From CAVSWN01 sp046728115 (lineage in GTDB: Bacteria > Acidobacteriota > Vicinamibacteria > Vicinamibacterales > CAVVIG01): 22,008 nt of DNA. This document shows positions 1 through 7,201 of this stretch, piece by piece (positions within the stretch are counted from its first letter, which is position 1; every line of letters starts with the position of its first letter). Location of the stretch: the NCBI GenBank assembly GCA_046728115.1, contig JBKPDW010000188.1, positions 1-22,008 of the forward strand, read 5' to 3'. A program made the position numbers and the translations under genes. The notes beneath the pieces were generated by a model that was not told the DNA's origin, did no database searches, and saw nothing but the letters and a program-made list of their open reading frames with translations.

Positions 1-936
1 CTCGTCCGGTACTTCCTCCGGCAGAAAGTGCCCCGCCGGCAGCGCCTTTCCGCGGACGTCAGTCGCGTGCTCGCGCCAGATCTTCATCACGTCGTACAGG
101 CGTCCAACCGTCCCCTGACTTCCCCACAAGACCAGCAGCGGGCAGGTCACTTTCCGGTCTTTCGTTTCGTCCGCATGCGTGAGATCGATCGTGGCGCCGG
201 CACGGTAGTCCTCGCACGTCGCGTGAATCGTCGCCGGATCCTTGAAGCAGCGCACGTACTCCGCGACCGCTTCCGGCGCCATGGCGCCCGTCCCGCCGGT
301 GCGGCGCAGGAAGCGCGATCGCAGGTAGAACTCGGCGTTGTTGCCGAGGAGCGTTTCGGGAAATGGCGCGGGTTGGATGAGAAAGAACCAGTGAAAGTAC
401 TGCTCCGCAAACTCGCGCGTGACCATCGAATAGGGGAGCGGCACGATGTCGAGCACTGCCGCCTTTGTGACGACGTCGGGGTGCTCGACAGCGAGGCGCC
501 ACGTGACCCGCGCGCCGCGATCGTGGCCAGCGACAGCGAACCGGTTGAAGCCGAGCGTACGCATGACTTCGACCTGGTCGAGCGCCATCGCACGCTTCGA
601 ATACCCCGAGTGGTTTTCGCCCTCCGGCGGCTTGCTGCTGTCGCCGTACCCGCGCAGATCCACCATGACCACAGTGAAGCGTTCGGCGAGTCTGGGCGCG
701 ATCTTGTGCCACTCGGCGTGCGTTTGCGGATAGCCGTGAATCAGAAGCAGCGGAGGACCATTGCCTCCGTGCACCACGTTGATCGTCGCGCCGGACGTCT
801 GAATCCTGCGCGCCTCGAAACCGGGGAACAACGAGGCCGACGAGGGCTGGGCCGCCACAAGCGCTGCGTGCGGCGTCGCGATGGCCGCGCCGGTAGCCAG
901 CGAGGCCTTCAGGAAGTCTCGACGGGCGTACTCCAC
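1..936 (-). CDS. Tat-exported alpha/beta hydrolase, fluoroacetate dehalogenase-like (3' end cut by window)
   Basis: At least 312 residues of an alpha/beta hydrolase; the C-terminus lies beyond position 1. It starts with GTG at 936, 4 nt after GAGAGG; an in-frame GTG at 948 is an alternative. The N-terminus MEYARRDFLK is a twin-arginine export signal followed by a hydrophobic Ala-rich stretch. Seen: oxyanion region HGYPQ (67-71), nucleophile elbow GHDRGAR with Asp139, acid Asp163 in LDIVP, and His303 in AGHF. Arg140, Arg143, His182-Trp183 and Tyr244 sit at nearly constant offsets from residues that in Rhodopseudomonas fluoroacetate dehalogenase (D110, R111, R114, D134, H155, W156, Y219, H280; recalled) bind carboxylate and halide. 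The family cleaves C-F or C-Cl bonds of 2-haloacids, or epoxides. Export by Tat is not typical of characterised dehalogenases. It follows the tannase-like gene by 49 bp, probably in the same operon. The fold is nearly certain; the substrate is inferred. Confidence 0.88.
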   Translation of the reverse strand, partial: MEYARRDFLKASLATGAAIATPHAALVAAQPSSASLFPGFEARRIQTSGATINVVHGGNGPPLLLIHGYPQTHAEWHKIAPRLAERFTVVMVDLRGYGDSSKPPEGENHSGYSKRAMALDQVEVMRTLGFNRFAVAGHDRGARVTWRLAVEHPDVVTKAAVLDIVPLPYSMVTREFAEQYFHWFFLIQPAPFPETLLGNNAEFYLRSRFLRRTGGTGAMAPEAVAEYVRCFKDPATIHATCEDYRAGATIDLTHADETKDRKVTCPLLVLWGSQGTVGRLYDVMKIWREHATDVRGKALPAGHFLPEEVPDE

Positions 937-985
937 GTCGCCTCTCACACAGTCGGCTCGACAACCATGAACGCAATTCTGCTCA

Positions 986-2578
986 TCACTGATGACCTCC
1001 CGTCGTCGTCTTGCGCACGCCGTTGCCTGCCGGCTCCGCGACACAGGAAAAATTCGCCGCTTCGTCGGTGCTCCCCGTGCCTTTGTAGCGCGCAACCATC
1101 GGATACATGCAGAGCGGCCGTGTGCGATCGATCTTGCCGTTCGTGGCGTGCGACGCGATCACGCGATCGGGCGCAATGCCTTTCTCGACCCACTGCTCGA
1201 GCGCGGCCAGCATGTCGAAGTCGTTCGGGCCCGATCCCTGCCGGCAGTGTCCCATTCCCGGCGCCAGGAAGAATCGATAGAACTCGCGCGTCTTCTCGAT
1301 GCCACCCATCGCTTTGACCACGGCGTCGTAATACGTCACGGTGTCCATCGGCGGGACGACCGGATCGGCCCATCCGGTGTACATCAGCAGCTTGCCGCCG
1401 CGCTTCTTGAACGGCGTCAGGTCCTTTTCGACGGCGCTCATGAACGGGAGCCGCTGCTCCGCGTAGGCGAGATCGCGGTCCCAATCAATCGTCCGGTAGT
1501 CCCAGTTCGGATCGTGGAAGAGGAAGTAGCGGAAGAAGTCCACGCGCATCGGCTCGGCCGGGTTCATCACGTACTGCCCCCAGCCCTGGATTGCGCTGTC
1601 GCCGAACCCCTCGCTTCCACGCGGCCATCCCGTGAAGATCAGCTCGCCCGTCCTCGGGTTCTTCGTCCCTTCGTACATCCTCCGCACGGCATCTACTTGT
1701 GGAGGAGTGAGGCACGTCGCGTCATCCTTCGCAGCGGGGCACTGCAGTTTCGCCGGATCGAAATGACAGCGTCTCGGATCGTCGATGACACCGTCCTTCA
1801 GGCCGTCGATGGCATCGCACGCCTCGACCGTGGCTCTGGTGATGACGGCCAGCTTGGCCGCGGGAACAATCGGCTTGCCGTCCGCGCTGTGCGTGTTCAG
1901 CCAGGAACTGAGGAAGCCGAACGTCTGGCGGATCCGGTTATTGGCGGGATCGCCCGCGATGATGCCGTCGTAGTCGTCGGGATAACGCTGCGCCTCGGAC
2001 AGTGCCTGGTGTCCACCCGCCGAGCAGCCGACGAAATACGCGCGGTCGGCGAAGCGGCCTTGTGCGTTGCGAACGATCAGCTTCGCGGTGTCGGCGGTGA
2101 CGTGAATCGCCCGATACGCCCAGTCGATGATCTTCTCAGGATGCCCCTGGCCGAATTTCATGTCGTCGCCGGTGTGGCCGGTATCGGTGCTCGCGACGGC
2201 GTAACCGCGCCGAAGGCCCGCGGCCATCGCGGCGTATCCGATCGCGCCGGAATAGCCGCCGTTGCCGACGCCCTCGAACTTGCCGTTCCACGCGTCGGCA
2301 GGTGGAATCCACACTTCGAACTTGATCTCCGAATCGCTGGTCGGACGCGCTGTCGCCTCGACGCGGCAGTGTGCCGGCAAGGTGATGGTGGTTTGCGGCG
2401 GACCCGGAGACGTGAACGGTCCTGCGGCTACGAACTCCGCTGATTTGATCGTCACCGTGGGAATCGTGAGAGCGGCGAGGCTGGTGCATGCGGTGCCTGA
2501 CGCAGCTGCCGGTGTGCCCACTTGCGCGATGAGGGGGATGCTCGCGACGAGGAGCCCACCCAGTAGACTTCTGATCAT
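986..2578 (-). CDS. Exported tannase/feruloyl esterase family hydrolase
   Basis: 530 residues, the usual size for the tannase/feruloyl esterase family, whose members hydrolyse phenolic esters such as gallate or ferulate esters. A signal peptide occupies about residues 1-27 (hydrophobic core, then AAASG). The CS-D-HC signature of the family is complete: Cys185-Ser186 in GCSAGG, Asp405 in GWADP, His444-Cys445 in GMGHC. In known members the two cysteines next to Ser and His form a disulfide that holds the triad. A CDAIDGLKDGVIDDP segment (254-268) followed by Cys271 matches the family's calcium-binding loop. The ATG has a good ribosome site (GGAGG about 6 nt upstream). The gene lies downstream of the MDR gene and upstream of the dehalogenase-like hydrolase on the same strand. 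Fold and mechanism are clear; the ester it cleaves is not. Confidence 0.93.
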   Translation of the reverse strand: MIRSLLGGLLVASIPLIAQVGTPAAASGTACTSLAALTIPTVTIKSAEFVAAGPFTSPGPPQTTITLPAHCRVEATARPTSDSEIKFEVWIPPADAWNGKFEGVGNGGYSGAIGYAAMAAGLRRGYAVASTDTGHTGDDMKFGQGHPEKIIDWAYRAIHVTADTAKLIVRNAQGRFADRAYFVGCSAGGHQALSEAQRYPDDYDGIIAGDPANNRIRQTFGFLSSWLNTHSADGKPIVPAAKLAVITRATVEACDAIDGLKDGVIDDPRRCHFDPAKLQCPAAKDDATCLTPPQVDAVRRMYEGTKNPRTGELIFTGWPRGSEGFGDSAIQGWGQYVMNPAEPMRVDFFRYFLFHDPNWDYRTIDWDRDLAYAEQRLPFMSAVEKDLTPFKKRGGKLLMYTGWADPVVPPMDTVTYYDAVVKAMGGIEKTREFYRFFLAPGMGHCRQGSGPNDFDMLAALEQWVEKGIAPDRVIASHATNGKIDRTRPLCMYPMVARYKGTGSTDEAANFSCVAEPAGNGVRKTTTGGHQ

Positions 2579-2720
2579 ACGGGCCTCCGGATGCGTCCGA
2601 TTATACGGCGCACCACGAACGACTGACCGCCGTCACGGCAGTCAAGGCGTGATGAGCCTGGCCGACGTTTCGAACCGCCGATGGTTCGTGTGTCGCCGCG
2701 AGGCCAGCTGGATCAGAGCG

Positions 2721-2747
2721 TCTTTGCGGTCTTCGCGGTCTTTGCGA
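2721..2747 (+). repeat. Three nonamer repeats, consensus TCTTYGCGR
   Basis: Three adjacent 9-nt units (TCTTTGCGG, TCTTCGCGG, TCTTTGCGA) lie just after the stop codon of the MDR gene, in the 179-bp gap before the tannase-like gene. A related nonamer, CTTGGCGG, occurs on the other strand near 4535-4552. The rest of the gap (2579-2720, 2748-2757) holds only the tannase ribosome site as far as I can see. Function unknown. Confidence 0.6.
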
Positions 2748-2757
2748 TCCATTGAAC

Positions 2758-3738
2758 TCAACTGCCGGTGGTGAGCACGACCTTGCCGATCACCATGCGC
2801 GCGGCCATCAATGTCAGGGCGTCGGCGGCGCGTTCGAGCGGAAACGATTGCGACACGTGCGGCTTCAGCCTGCCTTCGGTGTACCAACGACCAAGGTGAC
2901 GCATCGACTCGGCAAAGCCGTCCGGCTCGCGGCGTGTGAACTCGCCCCAGTACACGCCGACGATCGCGCAGCCTTTGAGGAGCGTCAGGTTCAGTGGAAT
3001 TTTCGGAATGTCCCCTGCGGCGAACCCGACAACGAGGAGGCGCCCGCGCCAGGCGATCGAGCGGAGCGCCGTGTCCGTATAGGACCCGCCGACCGGGTCG
3101 TAGATCACGTCGGGGCCCCTGCCGTCGGTCAGCGCTTTGATCCGTTCGCGCAGATCCTCGGTTGCGTAATCGATCGTCGCGTCCGCGCCATGCTGACGGC
3201 AGACCGCAAGCTTCTCCGCATTCGAGGCGCACGCGATCACACGCGCGCCCATCGCCTTGCCGATCTCGATCGCCGCCAGCCCGACACCGCCGGCGGCTCC
3301 GAGCACCAGCAGGGTTTCGCCCGCTTTGAGGGCGCCGCGATCGCGCAGGGCGTGATCGGACGTCGCATACGTCAATCCGAATGCGGCCGCCGTCGTGAAG
3401 TCCATGCTGGCCGGAATGGCCATCACACGCCGCGCGTCAGTCAGCACTTCCTCGGCGAACGCACCATATCCCGTGATGGCCATGACGGCGTCGCCTGGTG
3501 TGAAACGATCGACGCCGTCGCCCACCGCTTTGACGATGCCGGCCAGCTCGCTGCCGGGCGAAAACGGCAGCGGCGGCTTAACTTGATATTTGTTCTCAAT
3601 GATCAACACGTCCGGAAAGTTGACGCTGGCGGCCTTGACCGAGATCACGACCTCGTCGCGACCGGGAACGGGCGATGCCACGTCCTCGACCACGAGCGAC
3701 TCGGGAGGACCAAACGCTTTGCAGAGAACGGCCTTCAT
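2758..3738 (-). CDS. Zinc-free MDR family NADPH:quinone oxidoreductase / enoyl reductase-like
   Basis: 326 residues, the normal length for the quinone-oxidoreductase branch of the medium-chain dehydrogenase/reductase superfamily. The GroES-like N-terminal half contains NFPDVLI (40-46) and SPGSELAG. The Rossmann half has the glycine motif GAAGGVG (147-153) preceded by TYATSDHALRDRG. The cysteine cluster of zinc alcohol dehydrogenases is absent, as expected for the NADPH-dependent quinone or enoyl reductases. Start chosen at ATG 3738 because MKAVLCKAFG is the classical family N-terminus and an AGGGGAA site precedes it; the longer open frame upstream is antisense-type noise. The ATG overlaps the stop of the SDR gene (ATGA, 3735-3738), which implies translational coupling. 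A role in reducing a CoA-ester double bond or a quinone is inferred from the neighbours only. Confidence 0.92.
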   Translation of the reverse strand: MKAVLCKAFGPPESLVVEDVASPVPGRDEVVISVKAASVNFPDVLIIENKYQVKPPLPFSPGSELAGIVKAVGDGVDRFTPGDAVMAITGYGAFAEEVLTDARRVMAIPASMDFTTAAAFGLTYATSDHALRDRGALKAGETLLVLGAAGGVGLAAIEIGKAMGARVIACASNAEKLAVCRQHGADATIDYATEDLRERIKALTDGRGPDVIYDPVGGSYTDTALRSIAWRGRLLVVGFAAGDIPKIPLNLTLLKGCAIVGVYWGEFTRREPDGFAESMRHLGRWYTEGRLKPHVSQSFPLERAADALTLMAARMVIGKVVLTTGS

Positions 3739-4514
3739 GCTGGTTCCCCTGCCGTCACCGGCACACATTGCCCGGAAATGTTCCGCGCGTAGTCGCTGCA
3801 GAGAAACGCGGCGAGCATCGCGATGTCTTCGGCGGTCGACATCCGCCGGAGGGGCGATCGCTCGACGAACGACCGCCGCATCCGTTCGACGTCGATCCCG
3901 CGCAGCTCCGCCTGTCCCTTGAGCACGCGCTCGATGCGATCGCCTTCCACGGCGCCGGGTGCGATGGCGTTCACAGTAATGTTGTGCCGTCCGAGCTCGA
4001 GCGCGAGGCCGTAGGTCATCCCCATCTGTCCCGCCTTCGCCGAGCAGTAGCCGACGCGGTAGGGCAGGCCTCGATGACCGGCCATCGATGCGATGTTGAC
4101 GATGGCGCCGCGTCCGGCGGCGATCATCGCGGGAACGACAAATCGCGAGCAGAGATACGCGCTCGTCAGGCACGAGTTGATTGTGTAGAACCAGTCGTCG
4201 GTCGCGTAGTCCTGAACCGGCTTCGTCGGTCCGCCATCGCCGGCGTTGTTGACCAGCGTATCGACACGGCCGAAGGCGCTCAGTCCCGCATCAACGGCCG
4301 CTTTCGCGCCCGCTTCCGTCGAGACATCCGCAACGACGGCAATGGCTTCGCCACCGGCGGTCCGGACGCCAGCCGCGGTTTCGTTGACGAGCGCTTCGGA
4401 GCGCGCCGCGCAGATGACTTTCGCGCCCTCGCGCGCGAAGACGCCGGTCATCACGCGGCCGATGCCTTTGCTGGCGCCCGTGATCAGCGCGACACGATCG
4501 GCCAGCAGCGCCAC
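3735..4514 (-). CDS. SDR family NAD(P)-dependent oxidoreductase
   Basis: 259 residues, typical for a classical short-chain dehydrogenase/reductase. Seen: cofactor motif TGASKGIG (12-19), NNAG (89-92), and a catalytic set Asn113, Ser143, Tyr156 and Lys160 (YCSAK). The C-terminus has the usual SGQ element before the end. I chose GTG 4514 as the start because it gives MALLADRVALITGASKG, the standard SDR opening, with GGAGG 6 nt upstream; the longer open frame to 4631 adds an atypical leader without a ribosome site. It overlaps the MDR gene by 4 bp and follows the CoA-transferase gene by about 120 bp. In this setting a 3-hydroxyacyl-CoA dehydrogenase or ketoreductase role is plausible but not shown by sequence. 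Confidence 0.92.
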   Translation of the reverse strand: MALLADRVALITGASKGIGRVMTGVFAREGAKVICAARSEALVNETAAGVRTAGGEAIAVVADVSTEAGAKAAVDAGLSAFGRVDTLVNNAGDGGPTKPVQDYATDDWFYTINSCLTSAYLCSRFVVPAMIAAGRGAIVNIASMAGHRGLPYRVGYCSAKAGQMGMTYGLALELGRHNITVNAIAPGAVEGDRIERVLKGQAELRGIDVERMRRSFVERSPLRRMSTAEDIAMLAAFLCSDYARNISGQCVPVTAGEPA

Positions 4515-4534
4515 ATTCGACCTCCAATCGAAAA

Positions 4535-4557
4535 CCGCCAAGGCCGCCAAGGCGGCC
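4535..4557 (-). repeat. Direct nonamer repeat overlapping a small GC hairpin
   Basis: Two perfect copies of CCGCCAAGG (4535-4543, 4544-4552) lie in the 120-bp gap between the CoA-transferase stop and the SDR start. They overlap an inverted repeat, GGCCGCC-AA-GGCGGCC (4542-4557), that could form a hairpin in the operon transcript about 15 nt before the SDR ribosome site. It may be an intra-operon attenuator or just a mobile micro-repeat; I cannot tell which. Confidence 0.5.
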
Positions 4558-4634
4558 GACCAAGCCTCTGTTGTTGGAGCCATTCTCCGACAGACGCGCT
4601 GAGGCCCTCGGACCCGAAACGACGACACCAAGTC

Positions 4635-5849
4635 TCAATTCCGAAACGAGCTCTTGGTGTTTCCCCCAATGACTCGAGCGCGCCGCAGGTTTGCGAGGTC
4701 GTCGTCGGTCAGCCCGAGACGCTTCTTCAGCACAGCGTCGGTATTCTCTCCCAGGAGCGGCGCGGGAGCACGGACGCCGCCGGGCGTATCCGACATCCGG
4801 ACAGGCGGGCCGACCATCCGGATGTGACCGGCGATCGGATGATCGCAGGAAACGAGCGCTCCTCGTGCGGCCACCTGCGGGTGGGCGACGACCGCATCGA
4901 GCGTGTTGATCGCGCCCATGGGGATGCCGGCCGGCAGGAGGATGGCTTCCCACTCCTCATATGTTTTGGTCAGGAGCGCGTCCTGCAGCGCGGCGACGAG
5001 CGAGGGCCGATTGGCGTTCCGCGCGGCGTTGGTGACGTACCGGGGGTCGTCCATCAGGAGGGCAAGGCCGACGAGCGGGCAGAACGCTCGCCACAGCTTG
5101 TCGCTGCCAATCCCGATCGCGATGTCGCGCGTTCGGGTGCGGAACGTCTGATACGGCAGCAGCGCGCCGTACGCCGTTCCAAGGGGCTGCGGTACGATGC
5201 CGTCCGCCAGAAACGCGCCGATCATCCCAGACAGGATGCCAAGCTGTCCTTCGAGCATCGACGCGTCGAGGTACTGTCCCCGTCCCGTGCGTTCGCGCGC
5301 GTGGAGCGCGGTCACGATGCCGAAGGCCGCGTACATCCCCGCTGTGATGTCGGCAATCGACACGCCCGCCCTGACGCCGCGGCCGCCCGGTTCGCCTGTC
5401 ACGCTGATCATGCCGCTCTCGGCCTGGACGACCAGGTCGAGCGCCGCGCGGTCGCGGTACGGGCCGTCCTGACCGAACCCGGAGATCGAACAGTACACGA
5501 TTCGCGGCTGCCGCTCCTGGACGCGGGTGTAATCGATGCCGAGCCGCGCCACACTGCCGACGCGCAGGTTCTCCAGCACGACGTCGGCGCCGTCGAGCAG
5601 GCGGAAGAACAGCGCGCGTCCTTCTGGATGCTTCAGATCGAGCGCCACGCTTTTCTTGTTGCGATTCAGGTTGACGAAATACGCGGCTTCGTCGCCATAG
5701 AACGGCGGCCCCCACGCGCGCGCGATCTCACCCTCGAGCGGCTCGATCTTGATGACCTCGGCGCCGTAATCCCCGAGCATCGTCGAGGCAAACGGTCCGG
5801 CCAATGCGTGCGATAAATCGAGTACTGTTACGTCATCCAAAGCCAACAT
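4635..5849 (-). CDS. Class III (CaiB/BaiF) CoA-transferase
   Basis: 404 residues, the usual size for CaiB/BaiF family enzymes, which move CoA between carboxylic acids through a covalent aspartyl intermediate. Seen: the N-terminal VLDLSHALAGPFASTMLGDYGAE-type block (about residues 9-32), EVIKIEPLEG, and NLNRNKKSVALDLK. Asp138 lies in ALDLVVQAESG at the position of the catalytic Asp, and the closing C-terminal block runs HPQVAARG to PAPLLGENTD. The start ATG has no convincing Shine-Dalgarno sequence. TACAAT on the minus strand at 5865-5860 could be a -10 box giving an almost leaderless transcript, but this is weak. It is the first gene of the minus-strand group and is divergent from a thiolase, which suggests CoA activation of an acid feeding into degradation. 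Confidence 0.93.
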   Translation of the reverse strand: MLALDDVTVLDLSHALAGPFASTMLGDYGAEVIKIEPLEGEIARAWGPPFYGDEAAYFVNLNRNKKSVALDLKHPEGRALFFRLLDGADVVLENLRVGSVARLGIDYTRVQERQPRIVYCSISGFGQDGPYRDRAALDLVVQAESGMISVTGEPGGRGVRAGVSIADITAGMYAAFGIVTALHARERTGRGQYLDASMLEGQLGILSGMIGAFLADGIVPQPLGTAYGALLPYQTFRTRTRDIAIGIGSDKLWRAFCPLVGLALLMDDPRYVTNAARNANRPSLVAALQDALLTKTYEEWEAILLPAGIPMGAINTLDAVVAHPQVAARGALVSCDHPIAGHIRMVGPPVRMSDTPGGVRAPAPLLGENTDAVLKKRLGLTDDDLANLRRARVIGGNTKSSFRN

Positions 5850-5879
5850 TTGGGTTCAGATTGTAAAATGAGGTGGACC

Positions 5880-5931
5880 GGTTCGGCGTTCGGGGTTCGA
5901 ACGTCGGACCCCGAACTTCGAACCTCGAACC
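5880..5931. repeat. Palindromic heptamer-repeat element between divergent genes
   Basis: A 52-bp element built of 7-nt units: GGTTCGG, CGTTCGG and GGTTCGA on the left, CCCCGAA, CTTCGAA and CCTCGAA on the right. The two halves are near reverse complements. GTTCGGGG (5888-5895) can pair with CCCCGAAC (5909-5916), and GGTTCGAA (5894-5901) with TTCGAACC (5917-5924), giving two competing stems. It lies in the divergent promoter region between the CoA-transferase and thiolase genes and probably in the thiolase leader. Function unknown. Confidence 0.6.
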
Positions 5932-5953
5932 AGCGGATTTTTGAGGGTCTTCT

Positions 5954-7132
5954 ATGCCCGATGCCGTAATCGTTTCTACCGCGCGCACGCCGCTCTGTAA
6001 GAGTTGGAAGGGCGCGCTCAACATGACGCACGGGGCCACGATGGGTGGCCACGCGCTGCGGCACGCGATCGACCGCGCGAAACTCGATCCGGGCGAGATC
6101 GAGGACGTCCTCATGGGCTGCGCGAACCCTGAGGGCGCGACAGGCCGCAACATCGCGCGGCAGATCGCGATCCGGGCCGGATGCCCCGTGACGACGGCGG
6201 GCATGACCGTCAACCGGTTCTGCTCGTCCGGACTGCAGACCATCGCCATCGCCTCCCAGCGCGTGATGACCGGCGAGGGCGAGATCTACGCAGCCGGCGG
6301 CGTGGAATCCATCTCGTGCGTCCAGAACGAGATGAACAAGCACATGCTGAACGAGGAGTGGATCCTCAAGTGCAAACCCGAGCTGTACTGGCCGATGCTG
6401 CAGACGGCGGAGTACGTGGCGAAGAAGTACGGCATTTCGCGGGAGCAGCAGGACCGCTACGGCGTGCAAAGCCAGCAGCGCGCAACTGCCGCGAAACAGG
6501 CCGGCCGCCTGAGCGACGAAATCGTGCCGATGACCACGACGATGAAAATCGTGGACAAGGCCACTGGCGCGGAGTCGACCACGCAGGTGACCGTCTCCGA
6601 GGACGAAGGGATTCGTCCCGACACGACCTACGAAGGCGTGTCGAAGATCAAGCCCGCCATCGAAGGCGGCGTGATCGCCGCAGGAAACGCCAGTCAGTTT
6701 TCGGATGGTGCAAGCGTGTGCGTCGTGATGAGCGATCGGGCGGCAGCACGCAAAGGCCTGACGCCGATGGGCGTTTTCCGTGGGTTTGCCGTCGCGGGCT
6801 GCGAGCCGAACGAAATGGGGATTGGTCCGGTGTTCGCCGTCCCCAAGCTGCTCAAACAGACCGGCCTCAAAGTCGAGGACATCGACCTGTGGGAGCTCAA
6901 CGAGGCGTTCGCCGTGCAGGTGATTTACTGCCGCGACCGTCTCGGCATTCCCGACGATCGACTGAACGTGAACGGCGGTGCGATCGCTGTCGGCCATCCG
7001 TACGGGATGTCGGGCTCACGTCTCGTCGGCCACGCACTCATCGAAGGCAAACGCCGCGGGATCAACCGTGTCGTCGTCACAATGTGCATCGGCGGGGGAA
7101 TGGGAGCGGCAGGACTCTTCGAGATTGCGTAG
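5954..7132 (+). CDS. Acetyl-CoA acyltransferase (thiolase)
   Basis: 392 residues, full length for a thiolase. Such enzymes split 3-ketoacyl-CoA with free CoA, or condense acetyl-CoA in biosynthetic members. Seen: MPDAVIVSTARTPLCKS opening, acylated cysteine Cys90 in NRFCSSG, NEAF motif, His348 in VGHPYGMSG, and the second active cysteine Cys378 in CIGGGMG. The start has GAGGG about 6 nt upstream. It is divergent from the CoA-transferase operon, with 104 bp between start codons, and convergent with the sigma-factor operon. The context favours a degradative role. Nothing in the sequence sets chain length. Confidence 0.95.
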   Translation: MPDAVIVSTARTPLCKSWKGALNMTHGATMGGHALRHAIDRAKLDPGEIEDVLMGCANPEGATGRNIARQIAIRAGCPVTTAGMTVNRFCSSGLQTIAIASQRVMTGEGEIYAAGGVESISCVQNEMNKHMLNEEWILKCKPELYWPMLQTAEYVAKKYGISREQQDRYGVQSQQRATAAKQAGRLSDEIVPMTTTMKIVDKATGAESTTQVTVSEDEGIRPDTTYEGVSKIKPAIEGGVIAAGNASQFSDGASVCVVMSDRAAARKGLTPMGVFRGFAVAGCEPNEMGIGPVFAVPKLLKQTGLKVEDIDLWELNEAFAVQVIYCRDRLGIPDDRLNVNGGAIAVGHPYGMSGSRLVGHALIEGKRRGINRVVVTMCIGGGMGAAGLFEIA

Positions 7133-7147
7133 TTGGTGAGTGGAGAG

Positions 7148-7199
7148 TTGGTGAATTGGAGAGTACCTTCCGAACTCTCCAATTCGCCAATTCACCAGG
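7148..7199. terminator. Bidirectional hairpin between convergent genes, built of octamer repeats
   Basis: A perfect 12-bp inverted repeat, GAATTGGAGAGT (7153-7164) and ACTCTCCAATTC (7174-7185), has a 9-nt loop. It sits between the stops of the thiolase (+) and the small secreted protein (-). Outer sequence continues the theme in 8-nt steps (TTGGTGAA, TTGGAGAG; TTCGCCAA, TTCACCAG). There is no clean T-run on either side, so it would be a non-canonical terminator or an mRNA 3'-end stabiliser. Confidence 0.5.
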
Positions 7200-7201
7200 T
7201 G

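Noticed and set aside
992..2443. Long plus-strand frame opposite the tannase-like gene, and similar ones at 28-1317, 2752-3792, 8013-9080, 10783-12177 and 15126-16403
   Set aside because: All are shadows of convincing genes on the other strand or frame, with low-complexity Arg-rich products and no ribosome-site support.
3675..5816. A 713-codon plus-strand open frame opposite the CoA-transferase and SDR genes
   Set aside because: It is Arg-, Asp- and His-rich with no recognisable motif, and lies wholly antisense to genes with full catalytic signatures. Long antisense frames are expected at this GC content.
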